From NCBI GenBank assembly GCA_949752745.1, contig OX457033.1, positions 13,136,448 through 13,200,447 on the forward strand: a DNA stretch of 64,000 nucleotides, read 5' to 3'. The DNA comes from Protula sp. h YS-2021 (lineage: Eukaryota; Annelida; Polychaeta; Sabellida; Serpulidae). Below the pieces are notes generated by a model. It did no database searches. It had not been told where the DNA came from and worked only from the letters and a program-made list of their open reading frames with translations. Positions 40,423 to 50,733 of this stretch are shown here, piece by piece. Position 1 is the first letter of the stretch, and every line of letters starts with the position of its first letter. The position numbers and the translations under genes were made by a program.

Positions 40423-40530
40423 TGTTGTGTATAGCCAGTGACTTCCGGTTGTAAATAAAGATATGGCGGCAACTTGGCGTCTGTTTAGTTTCAATTAGTG
40501 TTCCCACGTAGCCACCTCATGCGTATAACA
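40423..40530 (+). repeat. 3' LTR (108 bp)
   Basis: Matches the 5' LTR except for a 6-bp gap and one substitution (T at 40520). It is followed directly by the CCAAA target duplication. Confidence 0.93.
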
Positions 40531-41210
40531 CCAAATTTTAAAAGACTGCCGGTCGTTTGGTACTTTAAAGCATTTAAACTGTTTCTGGTATGGATATGCA
40601 GGCTCGAAAGTCCCGACAAGAAATTTATCATAAATTTCTCCTTCAAAAGATTATTTTCAGTAAATTTTCTTCCACGTAAATCTCTTTTACGTGACAATTT
40701 TACACACCTCGCTGACCAATCCATTTCCTTTTTTGTCGATTTTTTGGCCAGATCATTTTATTTATTTGGAATTTTAGTAAACCGTCCTTGAGATGAGAAA
40801 TAAGGCCATTTTTCCTCACCCAACAAAGACAAATGAAGTTATTTTAATTGACGGATCATCGATCTCAAACAAATTTGTACTGTGTATGAAAGTAAACTCA
40901 AGTTAGACAGTGTGATAACCTGACCTTGTGGTATAAACTAGTGCCTGTATAATCCAAATGTCCATTTTTCGATATTACATAAACACTAGTCCAGATTATT
41001 GCATATTCACGAAATAGAAAATATCGGAACGACACAGTAACAGGTAGGTATTTATACCATTCGTAATGTTCTTATCTGATTAAGCAACACTATATGCTCA
41101 AAATAAGGCAAAATGGTTCACAATAATGTAAACTATTACTTCGTGGAATCATTAGAAACATCCAGTGGAAAAAGATCCTTGCCTCCCACCACTTGCCACT
41201 TAATTAAGAC

Positions 41211-41236
41211 AAGTATCCTGCTGCAGCAGGATACTT
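41211..41236. repeat. Perfect 26-bp palindrome
   Basis: AAGTATCCTGCTG is followed directly by its reverse complement, with no spacer. The flanks are also partly symmetrical (AAGAC-AAG left, CTT-ATCTT right). Confidence 0.9.
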
Positions 41237-41378
41237 ATCTTGAAAAATGAGGATACTTGACTAAAAATGGTTCAGAGAGCGACAGTGACATCTTAAAAAA
41301 CAGCGCTCCACTCAAAACATGAATCTGCGAATATGCTACTAAGTGATGTTTAACCTAAAGTATATCGCAATTCAATGT

Positions 41379-41482
41379 CCTTTAGGTACCAACAGCGAGA
41401 ACATTATAAAAATGAAACGGTATGTCTGATCCTTTAGGTACCAACAGCGAGAACATTATAAAACTTAAACGGTATGTCTGAT
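41379..41482. repeat. 52-bp tandem duplication
   Basis: Two adjacent copies run from CCTTTAGGTACCAACAGCG to CGGTATGTCTGAT. They differ only at the bases just after ATTATAAAA. Confidence 0.93.
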
Positions 41483-43659
41483 TTTTTAATTTACTGTTAA
41501 AGAAACTTTTCAGATTTGAATATCTCAACATTTTCAGACAAAGTAATACTTTTATAGCTATTTACGTTTTAAATTTCTACGCTTAAAAACCCAGTTATGT
41601 TTGTCATTCATAATATCCATTCTTCTCAATAAGTGACTCAGTTTGAACCAGCTATGAATTTTCGTTGACAAAGCTACTCAGAAACATAACACATAAAATC
41701 CTTGCTTAAAGATAATTTTCTCTAAACAGTGTATCTATTATTTATTTCTCTTTGAATTCTTAAAATATTTAAAATGATTCCCTGAAATTATTAAGTAGGT
41801 GCAATGAACGCAATCTTGGCATTTACAAAACAAATAAGAAAATACAATCTTTCAATTAAAAGCGTAGGGTATCAATTTCTAGACCTGTTTTGTTCCCAGT
41901 AGACCATGAATGCAGTGTCTGCAACCACCATACAAGATATAACAAACCAAAATTGGATGTTGCACAAAATAGGAACATTTGCCATGATACCTACATAAAT
42001 TCATCGACTGAAATGCTGCCTCATTTAAAATTTGGAGTGTTTCCAGAAGGGCGATTACATATGATTCGACTCCCAGCACTTAGCAATATTGAAAACGATT
42101 AGATTTTTAAATCTGTTAAGTGAATCTTTTTTACCACTCACGCCCACAAACAAGAAATGATTCCAGCTTCTGTCGAATAATTAAATTTAACTTCATCTGC
42201 CTCAGAACTAAGCCCCCAGCTAAAACAGCTATGAGTGATGCATTTATACCCGATTCATGTCTCAAGACAATTATTTTTCTTTTATTACTATTTTGATAAT
42301 TATTATTATTGTTATTATTATTATTATTATTATTGTTTTTAGGAACACTTAAAATACAGCATAAGATAACAATATGTATATTTCCGACAGAAACTTTTTA
42401 ACAGTTTGGACCCTTCGCAATTCCTCATATTGATGAATTTCCACTTGTCAACAAAGAGGACAAGTGTCACACGAATGATAGTTGAAGGATCATAAATAAA
42501 GATCAAGTGTTGCTTTATTTTAAATAATCAATCTACGATATTGATACTGTAGATATGCTCAACGATGCTTTAATAATTTTGGAAATTTCAAAATGACAAA
42601 ACCAAGCTACATTTTTATTAATCAATACTATTTATACTCCACTCAGATTGTAAAAGGAAATTTCAATAACCTGATGTAATAACGACTAAACAGTGACTGT
42701 ATTTTTGGCACACCTTCAGTACAAAGGTTTCAAGTGGGTTTATACGAACAGGATTAAATTATCAGACAGATTTTCAGAATTCATGAGGTCTTCGTTCTGT
42801 TTCAGTATATAAAGAAAGATATGGCTGAAAAGATCGGATCAATAAATGACATTAGTTAACAATAATTTTATAGAACCGAGTCGTGTCTGCAACTTGCTAC
42901 AGCGACGTGTATCGACACAGTGTTGTGTCATGCATGTCACGACTTATTTTAAAAAGAGTTTTAACGGGATTATTTTGATTTTGTCATTCTTCGACAATTA
43001 ATGGAAGATGTTTAAGTCAATTTAGGTTTCTTTAGCTATTATAGTGAGCTTGTGCAGTTGTAGCTGCCTACTTATAGCATTTGCTTTTGTTGTAGATTCA
43101 CTGACTTGTGTGCACACAATAAGCGTGCAGGGGACCCTCACCCAAGGTGTACTGCATGTTTGCGATGTTGGGGCATACAGTGAATGTGACGTCTACGAAC
43201 ACGTTATATCGAGATCATCACGGCAAAGCCAAGAACTTTCTCCATTAAAGCAGTTCTTTTTGAGTTTAAGTTTACACTTGGATACGCTGAAACATGCTTC
43301 GGTTGAAAAACTTAATGATGTTACGTAATCTTGCATCTAATTCAAGGGTCGGTGGCTTTGGCAACCTCACGTTTAAATTCAATTATATCGGCCACTGTTA
43401 TCACAGAATCATCCTCACCTGAGGATACACAGCCTCCGTGGCTACCCCAATACAACCATTGACAGGAAGTAGACATCGTTTAAGACATGATTCCGTCTGT
43501 GAATCGTCATCTTCTTGAGCAGACAATTTATCGTCTATGATCAGAACCAGTGATCATAAACGAGCAAAAACAGATCCCGTCTGCAATGGGGACACAAGCT
43601 GTTGTACATAACACACCCTCCTCACCCGTCTCGACTGCGATGTCCGTACTACTCCGCTG

Positions 43660-44760
43660 GTAACTACCCGAGCTTTGGCCTTGGCCTTGGCCTTAACCCA
43701 TTCCATGTTATATTACGCCTCTTCCCGGGCCATGAAGACGGAAGATTACAAGCTGTTCCGCCCGGTGCGCACCCCGACTCCACCGGATGTTGGGGTCCTA
43801 CCAGACGAATGGTAAGAAGTATTAACAGTTGATTTTTTGCCTGCGGACGTTCCCTTCAAAGAGATTATTCATTTTATTGCGGATACTTAGTCTGCCTCTA
43901 TCACAGCTTCAAGGCAGTAGATTCGTAGGCCGTCGTTTTACTTCGCGGCCCAGTCACAGTAGCCTCCACGCGAAGATTATTTTCGACCCTCTACTGCTTC
44001 ATGTGTGTTGAACGTTTTACAAGCCAGGGTGGACGAGTTGCAGTATATTCGTGCGCGTCACTGATCTCAACTTCTACCGTCCAAGGTTTTACATGTGAAA
44101 ACGGCTACATGTCATTCGAATAACGGTGTGTTGCAGACTCAATCTCTCACGTATCCCCGAGAAAAATCGACCCGTGGCTCCCTAATGTCAACCCTGAATC
44201 CAGCGTTGCGCTGGCTGAACGTGACTGCAGGTATTTAGAGGAAGTGACAAGGAAGCGTTTGCGCACCCTTTCCTTTCAAAATGCGGCTCGAGGCAAGCAC
44301 TCAGAAAGTTTTTCGATCCCTGAACGAATGTTTTATTCGACCGCGTTTTTGATTCCGTCGTTGCAGCGTCGTCTGACTTGTTGAAACTCAATGCCTAAAT
44401 GCTTCGACGAAATCAAGTCTTGCCTCACTCGAATATAAGCACAAAGGATGCGCGGAGGCTTCAGTTTTCGCCAACAGACGGAAAATCTGATTTATTTACT
44501 CCAGAAATACCGAAGAATGTAATCAAGTCAGCGGGAGTGAAATCACAGGATGCACTGACACCACACGCCACCCGAGGAAGCAGCAATCGACGATCCGCCC
44601 CAGAGCAACGCCGAAGAAGAGACCATGTCAGTACCGGTGTTGACGCCAAAAGTCAAGAAGTATAAGCTGGACAAAAAGCAGACTGCCACTCCTAAGCAGA
44701 GGCAGCAACCAATCAAAGCATCTGGCAGAGTTCGCACAGAGATCTCTACCAAATACTTTA
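43660..44760 (+). pseudogene. Possible DIRS ORF1 (gag-like) remnant
   Basis: Fragmented readings in different frames lie just upstream of the RT, including MKTEDYKLFRPVRTPTPPDV (ATG about 43731) and a stretch around 44399-44665 with RRSAPEQRRRRDH. The position and basic, proline-rich composition fit an ORF1. No diagnostic motif is present, so this rests on context. Confidence 0.35.
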
Positions 44761-44814
44761 GATTTTTTAGAAGAGTTGTCTAATCCATTTCCCAAATCGA
44801 GCGGAAATGTTCCC

Positions 44815-45780
44815 GCAGGGTTAATGCTTACGAATTTTTTGCAAGCTTGGCAAGCGTTAGGAGCTCCCAAATAAATAGTCTGTTGGTTGTTTTGGGGTAA
44901 CCCTTACCGTTTGCAAGAGAGAGGTCGTGTGATCAAATCCTTCCACCACTAGTCAGGCTTCCCAATCCTTCTTTAGTCACGTCGTACGGATACCTACCAG
45001 AAAAGCAACTGCATTTGCAAACCATGATTCAAGATCTGATAGAAAAGAAAGCCATAGAAAAGACGCCTATAAGCACTCACGTGTTTTTCAGTCCGATTTT
45101 TCTTTTTTTTTAAACAGTCGGGCAATTGACTTCCTGTAAGAGACTTGTCAAATCTCAATCAATTGATACACCTTACATCGTTCAATATTGACAATCCACA
45201 ATTGATCACATCAACCCTAAATCAGGGCATGTGAGATATTTCGTTGGATCTGTCCAATGCATACCTACACATTCCGATATGCGCGGAGCGTCGCGTCATT
45301 CTCTCGCCTGCAGGATAGGCGATCAAAACTATTGGTTTCTTGTCCTACGGTTCAGCTTGTTGAGAGCACCGTTTGTGTTTACCTAGGTCAGGAAGGTCAT
45401 CAAGTAGACTCGATCATTTTCCAATGTCGTAACGATTGGTTGTTGGTGAAAGGAGACAGGCAGGTTCTTCTATCTCAGTTGGACACAGTGGTGGAGAGTG
45501 CGATATCCTTGGTCTGTTGATCAATTGCAGCAAGTCCGAATTGATCCCGGTGCAAAACATTATTGTTTTGGGGGAATTGTTAGATTTTGTAATTACCAGA
45601 GCGTTTCCAGCTCAAAATCGAAGGCAAAAAATTATGTGTCTCATTGCACAAGTCATGTCCGCTCCCACGCCTTGCGTCTCTCAAACAGAGTTGCTTCCAG
45701 CTCTATTGGTAGCAATGAAGACAGTCGGGCTGGGCAGGTGTCATTTATTTGAGTTTCAACGTTTACGTTGAAGGCGTTGC
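44815..45780 (+). pseudogene. DIRS reverse transcriptase remnant
   Basis: It opens with LMLTNFLQAWQALGAP (about 44823), the usual start of DIRS RT domains. It continues through RAPFVFT (about 45364), SIIFQCRNDWLLVKGDRQVL (about 45412-45470), NCSKSELIPVQNIIVLGELL (about 45526) and a thumb-like region ending RGRLPEYGIRLSWLAL-LDWW (about 45780-45843, next frame). The catalytic YLDD box reads CRND, so one aspartate and the aromatic residue are lost. At least five frameshifts or stops are needed to follow it. Confidence 0.75.
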
Positions 45781-46230
45781 GTCGTGGCAGGTTGCCGGAA
45801 TATGGGATACGTCTTTCCTGGTTAGCTCTCAAGGATCTCGACTGGTGGTCGTGTCAACTCACTCTTATCAAAGATGTGCCCTTATCTCTTCCAGCTCCAT
45901 CGAAGAAGGTAGACCAATGCGTCTTGCAGCGGTTGGGATTTCTTTTTCCAGGGATGTACGTGGAGGGTACCGCTCGAATCTCAAATTGCATTTTAATATA
46001 TTGGAAATGAACACTATATTTCTTGTTTGTCAAACTGTAGCCAAGTTTCTCAAGGGTCACGTGGTTCAGTTTCTGAGAGAAAATCGGACAGTGGTGTTTT
46101 ATTTACCCAAGCAGGGCGGCACGCGTTGGACGACGTTGTCTTGTCTCGCCACACATGTCCTCTTGCATGCTCGCGACTGTGGTTTTCTCATTTAAGCATC
46201 ACACATTGCAGGCAGGCTGAGTGTTCTGGG
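45780..46230 (+). pseudogene. DIRS RNase H remnant
   Basis: The clearest DIRS block: LKLHFNILEMNTIFLVC (about 45980-46030) matches the HINxLEM motif. It is followed by FLRENRTVVFYLPKQGGTRW (about 46069-46128), which matches the DNxTVVxYIxKQGGTRS signature. The expected aspartate in the DN pair is replaced (EN). The reading is open for about 148 codons (45749-46195). Confidence 0.82.
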
Positions 46231-46454
46231 TTCTCATGAAGATTTGGCACGAGAGAAAAATCGTTTCTTGCTAGTAGCTCCGAAATCTTCCAGAACGTCC
46301 TTGGTTTTCTTTGTTGATGTGGTTACCGTTCATCAAGAGTAGGCCAATTCCACTGGATTATGGCAGTTTGTGTCAACCTCATTGAAAATATTATCAACCA
46401 AATCCTCAGTCGTTTCGTCTGAAACTATGGTGCGTAAGTTTTCCTTCTTGAAAG

Positions 46455-47251
46455 CAGGGTCGGGTTTTGGACGGTTCGAAACGTATTTCGGACAGGACAG
46501 TGTCCACAACGTGGTAAAAACCGCCCAAAAGGGCTTTTACCTGTAGGAAACGGTCCGAAACTAAAACAACTAATTTTATATGGACAAAAGACACTTATTC
46601 GAGGTGCTTATTGCTATCAATTAACAAAAACTATGCATTTTATGCATAATTTTCCATTAATTTTTCTTTGAATTGTTTATTATGCACACAATATTTACAC
46701 AATGTTTATGCATAAGTCGTATAATTTCACAGAAAAGAAATTTACTTTATATACAATAGTTACGACACTGGAGCATCAAGATATTAAGAAGATGTGGAGT
46801 CGTCTCCGCCCACCCCCAGAGAAGTATGCGGTGGCAAAGAGATCATATCGCGCAAGAGGCACTCCGAAAGAAGCCAATGGAGTGAAAGATTAGGATTCAG
46901 ATTCAGGATTAAAACGCGCTCTTAATTTTGGTGTTAAATAAACAGCAATCGAACTCTTCAGGCACGCATTATTTGGATAGTGGTGGAGTGGACTGCTTGC
47001 TGATATGACATTTGCGACTCACACAGCAATGTGGACTGAAAGCCTTTTCATATGCAGAAACGTTTAGTTAAAAAACAAACAGAAAAATGTTTGAATGAAC
47101 AGAGAATAGCGCTTTATATATTTGAATAGCTTAAATTTGACAGTTCAGTTTCGGACCGTTTCGGACAGCCCAAAACTGTTTTGGACAGGACGGTAAAAAC
47201 CTGGTTTTTACCAGGGGTTTTTACCATCGAGTCCAAAACTGGCCAACCCTG
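46455..47251. mobile_element. hAT-like non-autonomous element inside the DIRS copy
   Basis: It starts CAGGGTCGGGTTTTGGAC and ends GTCCAAAACTGGCCAACCCTG, which are inverted repeats. It is flanked by 8-bp duplications CTTGAAAG (46447-46454) and CTTGAAAA (47252-47259), with one mismatch. Eight-bp duplications and CAGGG ends are hallmarks of the hAT superfamily. The sub-terminal regions hold further inverted repeats (GTTTCGGACAGGAC-like; GGTTTTTACC). No transposase is visible. A 63-codon frame at 46702-46893 has no recognised motif. Confidence 0.85.
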
Positions 47252-47259
47252 CTTGAAAA

Positions 47260-48340
47260 CCAAGGGTTTCTCTCACAGAATGGACAGGATCCCCAAAAAC
47301 CCTACGAGTCAAGTCAACCTGTTCATTGGCGACTATTCGAGTCGTGGTGTCTTGATATGGCTATCGATCCTGTGGCAGGTATGGCAGTGGCAGTGGCCGA
47401 CTTCTCTCTTTACTTCTTCGAAGTTAGGAAGGTGGCAGTTAGATCAATTATGACATACCGCTCGGCTGTCATATTCATTTTCAGGTGTTTACGGGTTATG
47501 ATTTGTCAGCATATCATGTATTGTGGGATTCACTAAGGTCATTTCAACTAGAGCGCCCTATTTCCAACGGAACAGTGGTGCCTTGGGATTTGCCGCTGGT
47601 CCTCAAATATGTCACGTCTCCACTTTTCCAGCACTCTGTCATTTCAGACAAGTTACTTACCTTAAAATGTGTATTTCTCGTAGTACTGGCGTCGATCAAG
47701 CGCCGCGGGGATATACACGCCTTACAAAACTCAAATCAATCAAATTAATGGTTCATGGGAGGCGGTGGTCTTAAAACCGCTACTGTTTGTTTGGGGCAAA
47801 AAGCACATTGCGACTAAGGTCTTAGGCACATTCAAGCAGATTGTGCTACCCTCCTTGCCGGGTGTGAGGTTACGTGGCAGTCTCGACACCGCGTCATTAT
47901 GCTCCATCTCCCTACTACGTGCATAAGCGATCAAATACTTACCGTAGCACCTTACAGCGTCGTCTATTGATATCTTTCTGCGTAGTATCGCAGCAGATCT
48001 TTCCAAAGCGTTTATGTCTAAGTATATCAAGAAAACCATATTGATGATGTAATACAAAAGCGATTGTCAAATAAAGCTCATCAGGTTAGACATGTAGCAC
48101 ACTCCTTTCGTAATGCTAATGTTGTGTCAGTATGTGATTTTTTAGGGGTTGGCTGTTGGACCTCGACTAACACGTTTATTAAACACTATTTGCATGAATA
48201 TACAACTGATGTGATGAATAATTTGCATAATCTTGGCCCAGTTGCTGCTGAATTATTGATGCATAATAGCCTTCCTTGCAGGACTCTCCAACAATCTGGC
48301 GGAAAAAACCTACAAGACCAGGAAGGCCGCTAAGCAGATG
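47260..48340 (+). pseudogene. DIRS tyrosine recombinase remnant
   Basis: A tyrosine recombinase inserts DIRS circles without a target duplication. Recognisable parts: VRSIMTYRSAV (about 47430-47465); the core start SNGTVVPWDLPLVLKYVTS (about 47560-47620); LTLKCVFLVVLASIKRRGDI (about 47660-47715) with the first catalytic Arg; then HQVRHVAHSF (His 48079, Arg 48088); GCWTSTNTFIKHYL with the candidate nucleophile Tyr at 48187-48189. The H-x-x-R and Tyr residues survive, but a stop at 47746-47748 and frameshifts between 47.75 and 48.05 kb separate the halves. Confidence 0.78.
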
Positions 48341-48479
48341 GTGCGGCGTCTGTTCTGTGGCCGATTTTTTAGACAGTGCGGCTTTCCACATGGCATAACA
48401 CCTTGACGGATCGGCACAAGTACTCAGGCCGAACTCGGCTGGCTAATTATGTACACCTCTCTTAAAGAAAACAAGTTAT

Positions 48480-48728
48480 CAGTGAAACTGATGAATGTCC
48501 CCCGCCACGAACTATGGTCGAATCGTAAAATAATGCGACGTCGCACAACTTCAATACATATATTTTCACTGTAGCAACAATCAAAAGCCAGGGTTGAATA
48601 GCGGCTGAGATATCGCGTACACAAAGTTGCACTGTAGGCAACAGAAATACCAAAACATTGCCTTCTTTCAACAAGTCGCCATTTCGTCATTGTTGGTCAA
48701 ATAAAAAAATAATGCAACGTTGCACAAC

Positions 48729-48822
<94 letters not shown>

Positions 48823-49092
48823 AATTTGCACTGTAGGTAACAGAAATACTAAAAAAATTGCCGATTTTAAACAAATCGCCATTTCGTCATTTTTTGGTCG
48901 AATCGAAAAATAATGCAACGTTGCACAACTTCTATATACATATTTTTACTGTAGCAACAATCAAAAGCCAAGATTGAATAGCGGCTAAGATATCGCGTGC
49001 ACAAATTTGTCGCCAGACAGACAGACGGACGGACGGACCCGAATACTATAGTCCCCCGCTCCGCGCTACTCGGCGGCTGGGGACTAAAAAGA
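48480..49092 (+). repeat. Interspersed repeat with tandem sub-units
   Basis: Two to three imperfect copies of a roughly 200-bp unit (AATAATGCAACGTTGCACAA, CAACAATCAAAAGCCA, GAATAGCGGCT, GATATCGCGT, CGCCATTTCGTCATT) surround a TA microsatellite. The right end has CAGACGGACGGACGGAC, then GTCCCCC and GGGGACTAAAAAG. A second right end of this type lies at 63340-63422, so it is a dispersed family. Open frames within it are not genes. Confidence 0.75.
48732..48820. repeat. (TA)n microsatellite
   Basis: About 44 TA units inside the interspersed repeat. Confidence 0.96.
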
Positions 49093-49404
49093 GGGCGGAC
49101 ATTAACTCGTATCATACCGTATGTATGTGTGCTCGGGCTTAATATTGTTTTTTTTTCATCCTGGGCACTTCGTTGTGAAATCACACATAACATTGTTATT
49201 ATTATTGAATGGGCAGTTCGCAGTGAAACCCCGCTGAATTAAAAGATAGTTTGTATTCAATTTCTTTTATTTCTGCCTGTCCGACATAATGACTTGTAGA
49301 TGATGTGTCAACCAATTCGTATTCGTTGGGTGTTAATTCTCACTACCTGGTTGAGTCTCCCATAGTGATGGGTTTGTAGTCTACAAGAAGATATTTTCGA
49401 AATT

Positions 49405-49774
49405 AAAACTGAAGTGTTTCATTTCTTTATACTCCTTTTTATGAGTAACATATCTTGTAGACGTAGAAACCATTATCGATTATACCCGCCCATCTTCCCA
49501 TCTATTGGGATTGTGTGATACGATAAGTTGGGTATGGTTCGAACACATGACAGGAACTGCACCGATGCTGATTGTTCAGATGGTTGACAACGCACGATAT
49601 GCATAGTAACAGGAGGAACTCGTTCAAAATTTACTTTGCGGTAATATCCCGCAAAATTTCAATTATAGATCGCGATAACCAATGTTAAACACATTCGAAA
49701 AATCATAGTGACGGCTTCTACGTCTACAAGATATTTTACTCATACAATGAGTATTAAGAAATTAAATACTTCGG
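49405..49774. repeat. Inverted repeat with 60-bp arms
   Basis: The left arm (about 49409-49472: GAAGTGTTTCATTTC to ATCTTGTAGACGTAGAAACC) and right arm (about 49710-49774, reverse complement of the same blocks) match well, including the perfect ATATCTTGTAGACGTAGAA core. The spacer is about 240 bp. It may be a MITE or a decayed foldback element. Confidence 0.7.
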
Positions 49775-49886
49775 TTTGAAAAGGAGCAAATTCTCAGTGA
49801 ATAAATTTGTGTGATAAAAATATGTTGAAAAGAAGACAAAATCAGGTTACCAAACACATACTATTCCTAAAAAATAGTGTGGTTAT

Positions 49887-49940
49887 GATTAATAATACTG
49901 GAGTTATAAAAATGATTAATAATACTGGAGTTATAAAAAC
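49887..49940. repeat. 27-bp tandem duplication
   Basis: GATTAATAATACTGGAG plus TTATAAAAA is repeated twice with one difference at the end. Confidence 0.93.
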
Positions 49941-50700
49941 CGCAGTTTACTGAAAATCATAACGGCAGAACCACCGATAAATAAGAAAGATTAACCTGCA
50001 CTCCGTCAAGGTATGAAATAAATGTGTTACATTCAAACACCCTGACAGCAGATAGTCTTTTGACAAGATTTCCTGTCGTTATCTCAATTTGTGCTTAGTG
50101 CTATGAAGGATGGTATTTCACACTTTCTTTATTGTCTTTCAAAGTTTCCTGGCAGCATAATCTGCCTTTCTGTTCTAGCTTTTTTTAAGACTCCAGGACC
50201 AAAGACTTCAATTCTTTTGATTGCAGTCGTTTTATGCCACAACTTTTCAATTGAGGTTTATGCAGTTGATTATGTGAGCAACAATTTCCGCTGGTTCACT
50301 TTAAGTTTAAGATTTTATGCATAAGTTGGCATTGAAAAAGTCCATTTTTCTTCCCGTCGTTTTTCTAAGGCATAAAGTATACTGTTGTATGGAACCAGGA
50401 CTTCTATAACTATTTTCATCTTTTTATATTGTGAGAGACATCTACTGTTGAATGTTGATTTCCATAGGCACTTTCGTCTAATTGTTACACATGCTAGACC
50501 ATCTTGAAACGAACCAATTGATCACTTAAACAGTTCGCATCGATGAGTTTAATGGATATATGAACATGGTAAAGATATAATTCGTCATCATTCAAAATAT
50601 GTTCTCCAACTTTTTTTTTAGCCAATGGTGACATATTATTTACTGCATAAAACTGCAGCCTTAACCTGTACTCAGTTTGCCGGAAACACAAACGAATTCA

Positions 50701-50733
50701 ACCACCCTTTTTTTCCGGTTTTCCGTAAACATG
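50701..50733 (+). promoter_or_regulatory. RPL35: Candidate TOP start and first exon of RPL35
   Basis: CACCCTTTTTTTCCGG is a C followed by an oligopyrimidine tract, like the TOP start of ribosomal protein mRNAs. It leads to AAACATG|GTAAAG, which supplies a lone ATG codon and a phase-0 donor. This matches the ATG-only first exon implied by exon 2, which starts at codon 2. It lies 1.94 kb upstream of exon 2. I judged it by eye only. Confidence 0.45.

Larger units (their letters stand above)
35427..40530 (+). mobile_element. Ty3/Gypsy LTR retrotransposon, full length but disabled
   Basis: Direct terminal repeats (35427-35540 and 40423-40530) begin TGTTGTGTAT and end GCGTATAACA, and are flanked by the 5-bp duplication CCAAA (35422-35426 and 40531-40535). 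The inside encodes gag with two CCHC knuckles, then aspartic protease, reverse transcriptase, RNase H and integrase with a GPY/F-like end. That order (integrase last) is Ty3/Gypsy, and the two knuckles and short length resemble the Mag lineage. A TGGCGACGAGCAAATCG stretch two bases after the 5' LTR is the likely primer-binding site. I see no clear polypurine tract directly before the 3' LTR. There is no envelope gene. Three lesions (two in gag, one in pol) make this copy non-autonomous. Confidence 0.95.
40536..43600. other. Intergenic region, non-coding
   Basis: AT-rich DNA without a supported exon or RNA gene. It holds a perfect 26-bp palindrome (41.21 kb), a 52-bp tandem duplication (41.38 kb) and an ATT microsatellite (about 42.3 kb). 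A 94-codon open frame at 43044-43328 has no motif I recognise and no splice or promoter support. Confidence 0.5.
43640..48340 (+). mobile_element. Decayed DIRS-type retrotransposon
   Basis: DIRS elements encode reverse transcriptase, RNase H and a tyrosine recombinase instead of an integrase. In shifting + strand frames I see a DIRS-type RT (about 44815-45780), RNase H (about 45780-46230) and tyrosine recombinase (about 47380-48240), in that order, plus a possible ORF1 upstream. Many frameshifts and stops, a degraded RT active site and a 797-bp hAT-like insertion (46455-47251) show it is dead. The ends are approximate, because I could not find the split or inverted terminal repeats. Confidence 0.8.
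49093..50700. other. Intergenic region upstream of RPL35
   Basis: AT-rich and non-coding. It contains an inverted-repeat pair (49.41 and 49.77 kb) and a 27-bp tandem duplication (49887-49940). Nothing here looks like an exon. Confidence 0.5.
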
